Below the pieces are notes generated by a model that had not been told where the DNA came from, made no database searches, and saw only the letters and a program-made list of their open reading frames with translations. 64,000 nt of DNA, from NCBI RefSeq assembly GCF_000381765.1, contig NZ_KB907080.1, positions 110,448 through 174,447 on the forward strand, given 5' to 3'. Source of the stretch: [Zimmermannella] faecalis ATCC 13722 (GTDB lineage: Bacteria > Actinomycetota > Actinomycetes > Actinomycetales > Microbacteriaceae). Position numbers and translations under genes: made by a program. Within the stretch, counting starts at the first letter, position 1, and every line of letters begins with the position of its first letter. Shown piece after piece: positions 60,424-64,000 of the stretch.

Positions 60424-61446
60424 TTAGGCGTCGTCGGCGATGCGAACGAGCATCTTGCCCGTGTTCGCGCCGTGCATCATGTCGAGGAACGCGTCGACGG
60501 CGTGGTCGATGCCGTCGACGATCGTCTCGTCGTACACGATCTTGCCCGCGCCGAACCAGACCGACATGCGCTCCTGGAACTCCGGGGCGAGGTGCACGTA
60601 GCCGCCGAGGGTGAAGCCCTTGAGCGTGAGCCCACGCGTGATGATGTTCGCCATGTTGTCGGGGCCCGCGGGCTTCGCGGCCTCGTTGTAGAGGGCGATC
60701 GCACCGCAGAGCGCGATGCGGCCTCCGGGGTTCATGACGTCGAGTGCCGCCTCGAGGTGGTCGCCGCCGACGTTGTCGTAGAACACGTCGACGCCCTCGG
60801 GTGCGAGCTCACGCAGCTGCTCGCGCACGGGCGCATCCTTGTAGTTGAAGGCGGCGTCATAGCCGTATTTCTCGGTGAGCAGCGCGACCTTTTCCGCAGA
60901 GCCCGCCGAGCCGATGACGCGCTTCGCTCCAAGGAGTCGCGCGAACTGTCCGGCCGCGGTGCCGACGGCGCCGGCCGCGCCCGAGATAAACACCGTGTCG
61001 CCTTCGCGCAGATCGGCGATCGCCGTGAGGCCAACGTACGCGGTCATGCCGGTCATGCCGAGGATGCCGAGGCGTACCGACAGCGGAACGCCCGGCAGCT
61101 CGGGCACGGCACGGAACTCCGCCGCGTCGGCCTGCGCAATGTCGCGCCAGCCGAGGTCGTGCTGCACGAGCGTGCCAACCGGCAGCTCGTCGGCCGCCGA
61201 CTCGATCACGTGCCCGATCGCGCCACCGGTCATCGTCTCGTCGAGCGCGAACGGCGGGGTGTAGCTCTTCACGTCGTTCATGCGCCCGCGCATGTACGGG
61301 TCGACCGAGACGAAGGCGTTCCGCACCCGAACCTCGCCTGGTGCGAGGTCGCTGTACTCGACCGTGACGGTGCGGAAGTTGTCGTGCGTGGGCCAGCCGG
61401 TCGGGCGGGTGGCGAGCTGAATCTGCGTGCTGGTGATGTTCGTCAT
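60424..61446 (-). CDS. NADP-dependent oxidoreductase, CurA/prostaglandin-reductase type
   Basis: A 340-residue zinc-free medium-chain reductase. SVDPYMRGRMNDVKSY is the family's N-terminal signature; VFISGAAGAVGTAAGQFARL and VIGSAGSAEK form the NADP site; VDVFYDNVGGDHLEAAL and GRIALCGAIALYN follow. These enzymes reduce alpha,beta-unsaturated ketones. It lies 45 bases downstream of the DUF1304 gene and may be co-transcribed with it. Confidence 0.92.
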   Translation of the reverse strand: MTNITSTQIQLATRPTGWPTHDNFRTVTVEYSDLAPGEVRVRNAFVSVDPYMRGRMNDVKSYTPPFALDETMTGGAIGHVIESAADELPVGTLVQHDLGWRDIAQADAAEFRAVPELPGVPLSVRLGILGMTGMTAYVGLTAIADLREGDTVFISGAAGAVGTAAGQFARLLGAKRVIGSAGSAEKVALLTEKYGYDAAFNYKDAPVREQLRELAPEGVDVFYDNVGGDHLEAALDVMNPGGRIALCGAIALYNEAAKPAGPDNMANIITRGLTLKGFTLGGYVHLAPEFQERMSVWFGAGKIVYDETIVDGIDHAVDAFLDMMHGANTGKMLVRIADDA

Positions 61447-61490
61447 GGGGGTCTTTCCTCGGAGGGTGGTCGGTGGGTTCGGGGCGGCCG

Positions 61491-61880
61491 CTAGAGCGCG
61501 AGGCCGACGGCGAGCGCGATGACGCCAAGCGCGGGGATCACACCCTGCTTCAGCGCGGCGGCGGACTTGTCGGGGCTCGAGAGCAGCAGCACGAGCGAGG
61601 CGGCGACCATCGATCCCGCGCCGGTGAATACGAGCGTGACGCCGATCGCCGACTGGCCGATGGCGAACAGCACGATGCCGAGCGCAACGGCGATCGCGAG
61701 GAAGAGGTTGTAGAAGCCCTGGTTGAACGCGAGCTCTTTCTGCACGGCCGCCTCCTCGGGCGTACCGGTGCCGAAGGTCTTGCGCGCGAGCGGGCCGGTC
61801 CAGGCGATCGACTCGAGATAGAAGATGAAGACGTGCACGAGCGCCGCGACGCCGGTGAGCACGAGGCCCGTGATGATCAT
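61491..61880 (-). CDS. DUF1304 family membrane protein
   Basis: A 129-residue protein with four helices. The first helix VAALVHVFIFYLESIAW, followed by the FGT and AFNQGFYNLFLAIAV segments, defines DUF1304. Function unknown. The ATG at 61880 is the family start. It is divergent from the TetR gene at 61979, whose probable operators lie between them, so it is the likely target of that regulator. Confidence 0.88.
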   Translation of the reverse strand: MIITGLVLTGVAALVHVFIFYLESIAWTGPLARKTFGTGTPEEAAVQKELAFNQGFYNLFLAIAVALGIVLFAIGQSAIGVTLVFTGAGSMVAASLVLLLSSPDKSAAALKQGVIPALGVIALAVGLAL

Positions 61881-61925
61881 GAGAAAACTCCCGACGTCGG
61901 CGCGCTTGGCACGCGCGTGTAATGA

Positions 61926-61959
61926 ACTGGTCGGTCTACTATATACTGAACTGGCCAGT
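61926..61959. promoter_or_regulatory. two ACTGG(C/T)C(A/G)GT operators with a -10 between
   Basis: ACTGGTCGGT (61926-61935) and the perfect palindrome ACTGGCCAGT (61950-61959), 24 bases centre to centre, each preceded by TGA. The AT-rich CTATATACT between them offers promoter elements. This is a typical TetR dual operator for the divergent DUF1304 and TetR genes. Confidence 0.7.
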
Positions 61960-61978
61960 ACACAATGGGGAGCATCGC

Positions 61979-62560
61979 ATGGGCCGTAGCCAGACATTTG
62001 ATACCGCCGAGGTGGTGCGAGCCGCGCGCGAGGTGTTCTGGGCACGCGGCTACGAACAGGCGTCCCTGCCCGAGCTCGAGGCGGCGACCGGCCTCAACCG
62101 CTCGAGCATCTATCACGCGTTCGGCTCGAAGCGCGGCCTCTTCGATGCCGCCGTCGAGAGCTACCTCAACGAGGTGATTCGCCCGCGACTGCGCCCGCTC
62201 ACCGGCGCCGAGGTCGCGCGGGATGCGCTCGACGAGTACCTCACCGGGCTTCGGGCTGCGCTCCTGCGGACCGACAGCCTGCCCGCCGCGAACGGCTGCC
62301 TGCTCGTGAATACGGCGAGCTCCCCCATCGCGCACGACGAGGCTGTGGCCGAGACGGTCCGCGCCTACGCTGCCGAGCTGCGCGCGGCCGTGACCGCGGG
62401 CATCCGAGCCCACCTACCCGAAGCACCGGCGTCGAAACTGCAGACCCTCGCCGACGTGTGCACAAGTAACGTGATCTCGGCACTCGCACTCGTACGCATC
62501 AGCCCCGAAGATGCGGTGCGGTCGCTCGACGCGACGCGGGCACTGATTTCCACGCACTGA
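61979..62560 (+). CDS. TetR-family regulator
   Basis: A 193-residue regulator with the helix-turn-helix at about residues 5-55 (FDTAEVVRAAREVFWARGYE, LPELEAATGLNRSSIYHAFG). Cys in NGCLLVNTASSP follows in the ligand domain, as in the group related to NemR and AcuR. The start at 61979 leaves the operators outside the gene; a longer frame from 61922 would translate through them. It probably controls the divergent DUF1304-CurA unit, perhaps in response to electrophiles. Confidence 0.92.
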   Translation: MGRSQTFDTAEVVRAAREVFWARGYEQASLPELEAATGLNRSSIYHAFGSKRGLFDAAVESYLNEVIRPRLRPLTGAEVARDALDEYLTGLRAALLRTDSLPAANGCLLVNTASSPIAHDEAVAETVRAYAAELRAAVTAGIRAHLPEAPASKLQTLADVCTSNVISALALVRISPEDAVRSLDATRALISTH

Positions 62561-62569
62561 GTCGAGTCG

Positions 62570-62642
62570 CGCCCCCGGCAGGAATCGAACCTGCGACCAA
62601 GAGATTAGAAGGCTCCTGCTCTATCCGCTGAGCTACGGAGGC
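62570..62642 (-). tRNA. tRNA-Arg (anticodon UCU)
   Basis: On the minus strand the acceptor stem GCCTCCG pairs with CGGGGGC (one G-U), the T-stem is GCAGG/CCTGC with loop TTCGATT, and the anticodon loop is CTTCTAA with TCT at its centre. The pair next to the loop (31-39) is a C-U mismatch. No CCA is encoded. It reads AGA and AGG codons, rare in this genome. Confidence 0.95.
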
Positions 62643-62704
62643 AACTCCCCGATTCTAGCGAAGCCGCGCCGCTCCGACGAGACTGCTGACTACGATGGAG
62701 CCTC

Positions 62705-63343
62705 ATGAGCTCAAGTGTGCAGAAGAACGACCGCCTCGTCTGGATCGACTGCGAGATGACCGGGCTCGACCTCGAGGTCGACGAGCTCTGCGAGATCGCG
62801 GTGTTCGTCACCGATGCCGAGCTGAACGTGCTCGACGAAAAGGGGCTCGACATCGTCATCAAGCCCTCGCAGGCCGCGCTGGACAATATGGGCGATTTCG
62901 TCACGAAGATGCACCGCACGTCGGGCCTCGCCGACGAGATTCCGAACGGCGTCGATGTCGCGGATGCGCAGCGGCAGGTACTCGAGTACGTGCGGCAGTT
63001 CGTGCCGGCCGAGCGCACCGCGCCGCTCGCCGGGAACACGATCGGCACCGACCGGATGTTCCTCGCGAAGCAGATGCCGGAGCTCGACGGCTACCTCCAC
63101 TACCGCAACGTCGACGTGTCGACGCTGAAGGAGCTCGCCCGCCGCTGGTACCCGCGCGTCTACTTCCAGGCCCCCGAGAAGCACGGCGGTCACCGCGCCG
63201 CGGCCGACATCCTCGAGTCGATTCGCGAGCTTCGTTACTACCGCGCGGCGCTCATCGTCGCCGACCCGGGCCCCGACAGCGACTCCCTCAAGGTCCTGTC
63301 GCAGCGCATCGTCGACGAGTTTGCGCCGCTGCTCGAATCGTGA
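62705..63343 (+). CDS. orn: oligoribonuclease
   Basis: A 212-residue DEDDh exonuclease: LVWIDCEMTGLD gives Asp15 and Glu17, GNTIGTDRMFL the second Asp, and KHGGHRAAADI the final His and Asp. It degrades very short RNAs and linear di-nucleotides such as pGpG, and is essential in many bacteria. It lies between tRNA-Arg (opposite strand) and tRNA-His (same strand), 38 bases from the latter. Confidence 0.96.
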   Translation: MSSSVQKNDRLVWIDCEMTGLDLEVDELCEIAVFVTDAELNVLDEKGLDIVIKPSQAALDNMGDFVTKMHRTSGLADEIPNGVDVADAQRQVLEYVRQFVPAERTAPLAGNTIGTDRMFLAKQMPELDGYLHYRNVDVSTLKELARRWYPRVYFQAPEKHGGHRAAADILESIRELRYYRAALIVADPGPDSDSLKVLSQRIVDEFAPLLES

Positions 63344-63380
63344 TGTAAGATCGTGTGGTTGCCGCCTCGCGCGGCGACAT

Positions 63381-63454
63381 GGTGGGTATAGCTCAGCTGG
63401 TAGAGCGCTTGGTTGTGGTCCAGGAGGTCGCGGGTTCAAGCCCCGTTACTCACC
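63381..63454 (+). tRNA. tRNA-His (anticodon GUG)
   Basis: Acceptor GTGGGTA (63382-63388) pairs with TACTCAC (63447-63453). The extra G at -1 (63381) pairs with C73 (63454), diagnostic for tRNA-His. The anticodon loop reads TTGTGGT with GTG, and the T-arm is CGGGTTCAAGCCCCG. CCA follows directly (63455-63457). Its 3' end overlaps the stop codon of the recombinase gene. Confidence 0.96.
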
Positions 63455-64000
63455 CCATATGAGAGAGGTTCAAACCCTCGACAAGAGTAACCACTCTTTG
63501 TCCGGTTTGAACCTCTCTCTTCTTTTTCGCCTCTGCAGCCCAGTTGAGCGCATTCATTTGCTCCTCGGTATCGCAGAGCGAGCCGAAGGGGCGTTCGTAC
63601 TCGACTCTCACATCCCCTTCTTCCTCAACGAAGATTCGGTGGAAGAACGCCTGATTGCACAGTCGTCGGTTCGCATCATCCGCTCGCTCGTAAACTTTCA
63701 CGATGTTCGCAAGCAACCCGAGCGAGTCATCGAGGTTTGCTCTCGCTGACGCATACTCATCGTGGAGCGCTTCGATTCGGTGCTGAATGTCTCCGATCTG
63801 ATCCGCGATGCGATCCTGCTCCTGCTTCAACAGGTCGATCGGTACCGCCCCCGCATAGTGGGCTTGCAACAGTTTCATTCGCTCATCGTCAAGATGGTCG
63901 CGCTCGCTCGTCAGCCGTGAAAGCTCTTTCGGGACTGCTGCACGAGTAGGTGACATCTGGTCTGGCTTGCCCGCGTGGTGGGCCTGGAAGGATGTTGCTG
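63450..64000 (-). CDS. large serine recombinase, C-terminal end (5' partial)
   Basis: At least 183 residues, with the frame open to the right edge. The visible part is the coiled-coil and tail typical of serine integrases: LSRLTSERDHLDDERMKLLQ, IDLLKQEQDRIADQIGDIQH, NRRLCNQAFFHRIFVEEEGD. Catalytic and zinc-ribbon domains would lie beyond 64000. The stop codon (63452-63450) lies inside the tRNA-His 3' end. G+C (55-57% in two lines I counted) is far below the chromosome here. This points to an integrated element whose edge is the tRNA gene. Confidence 0.8.
   Translation of the reverse strand, partial: ATSFQAHHAGKPDQMSPTRAAVPKELSRLTSERDHLDDERMKLLQAHYAGAVPIDLLKQEQDRIADQIGDIQHRIEALHDEYASARANLDDSLGLLANIVKVYERADDANRRLCNQAFFHRIFVEEEGDVRVEYERPFGSLCDTEEQMNALNWAAEAKKKREVQTGQRVVTLVEGLNLSHMG
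63461..63532 (+). terminator. factor-independent terminator after tRNA-His, inside the recombinase gene
   Basis: GAGAGAGGTTCAAACC (63461-63476) pairs perfectly with GGTTTGAACCTCTCTC (63504-63519). A further inner pairing ACAAGAGT (63481-63488) with ACTCTTTGT (63493-63501, one bulge) extends it, and TCTTCTTTTTC follows. It ends the tRNA-His transcript, and the same stretch encodes the last residues of the recombinase on the other strand. Confidence 0.85.

Noticed and set aside
63321..63749. Plus-strand open frame running through tRNA-His
   Set aside because: It translates the tRNA and the terminator and has no ribosome site; the minus-strand recombinase fits the region.

Overview
This is a gene-dense, high-G+C stretch of an actinobacterial chromosome. 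Family-level placement near the Microbacteriaceae is an inference from the very high GC, the DtxR-type iron boxes, the ssb / small lipoprotein / ettA / thioesterase gene order, and lipoprotein, LysR and TetR genes typical of that group. About sixty genes can be supported. Many sit in tight operons with 4-base ATGA or GTGA overlaps.

Layout. 1-2.1 kb: end of an EamA exporter, a DszC/SfnB-like flavoprotein and a cupin. 2.1-9.6 kb: iron block 1, made of a very asymmetric heterodimeric ABC transporter of exporter fold, a siderophore-binding lipoprotein, and a divergent FecCD-FecCD-FecE operon with a DtxR-like box. 9.5-15.8 kb: EamA exporter with divergent LysR, Lrp with divergent LysE exporter, VOC protein, YeiH-type exporter with a 60-residue partner, MscS channel. 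15.9-23.8 kb: one operon with an FAD-linked 2-hydroxyacid dehydrogenase, an Opp/Dpp peptide-type ABC importer and a PLP aminotransferase. 24-26.9 kb: truncated haemoglobin, zinc alcohol dehydrogenase with a structured leader, lipoprotein, rhomboid protease. 26.9-30.5 kb: thiamine importer ThiBPQ behind a TPP riboswitch. 30.6-36.1 kb: gdhA, an unknown protein, thioesterase, ettA, lipoprotein, ssb. 36.1-37.4 kb: low-GC pocket with a small membrane protein and a secreted-protein gene broken by an in-frame stop. 37.4-41.5 kb: membrane acyltransferase with a LuxR-type response regulator and a divergent histidine kinase. 41.5-48 kb: proline use (putP, putA, divergent LysR). 48-49.9 kb: msrA, small protein, nadE. 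49.9-54 kb: iron block 2, an ATPase, binding lipoprotein and fused FhuB-like permease behind a strong DtxR box. 54-56.9 kb: TPP riboswitch and a ThiYXZ-type importer for a thiamine pyrimidine precursor. 57-62.6 kb: hydrolase, epimerase, a PheC-like lipoprotein, two TetR regulators, a CurA-type reductase and a DUF1304 protein. 62.6-64 kb: tRNA-Arg, orn, tRNA-His, and the C-terminal end of a large serine recombinase whose stop codon lies inside the tRNA-His 3' end. That last junction marks the edge of a probable integrative element continuing beyond the window.

How it works together. Two iron-repressed uptake systems and two thiamine-pyrophosphate-controlled importers dominate the transport content. 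Both thiamine leaders end in short hairpins that bury the Shine-Dalgarno sequence, so translational control is likely. The features most worth following are the complementary loss of ATP-site motifs in the exporter-fold pair, the alcohol dehydrogenase leader, the motif shared by the two-component system and the acyltransferase promoter, the nonsense-interrupted secreted gene and the tRNA-His element boundary. I did not find a wholly new multi-gene system inside the window.
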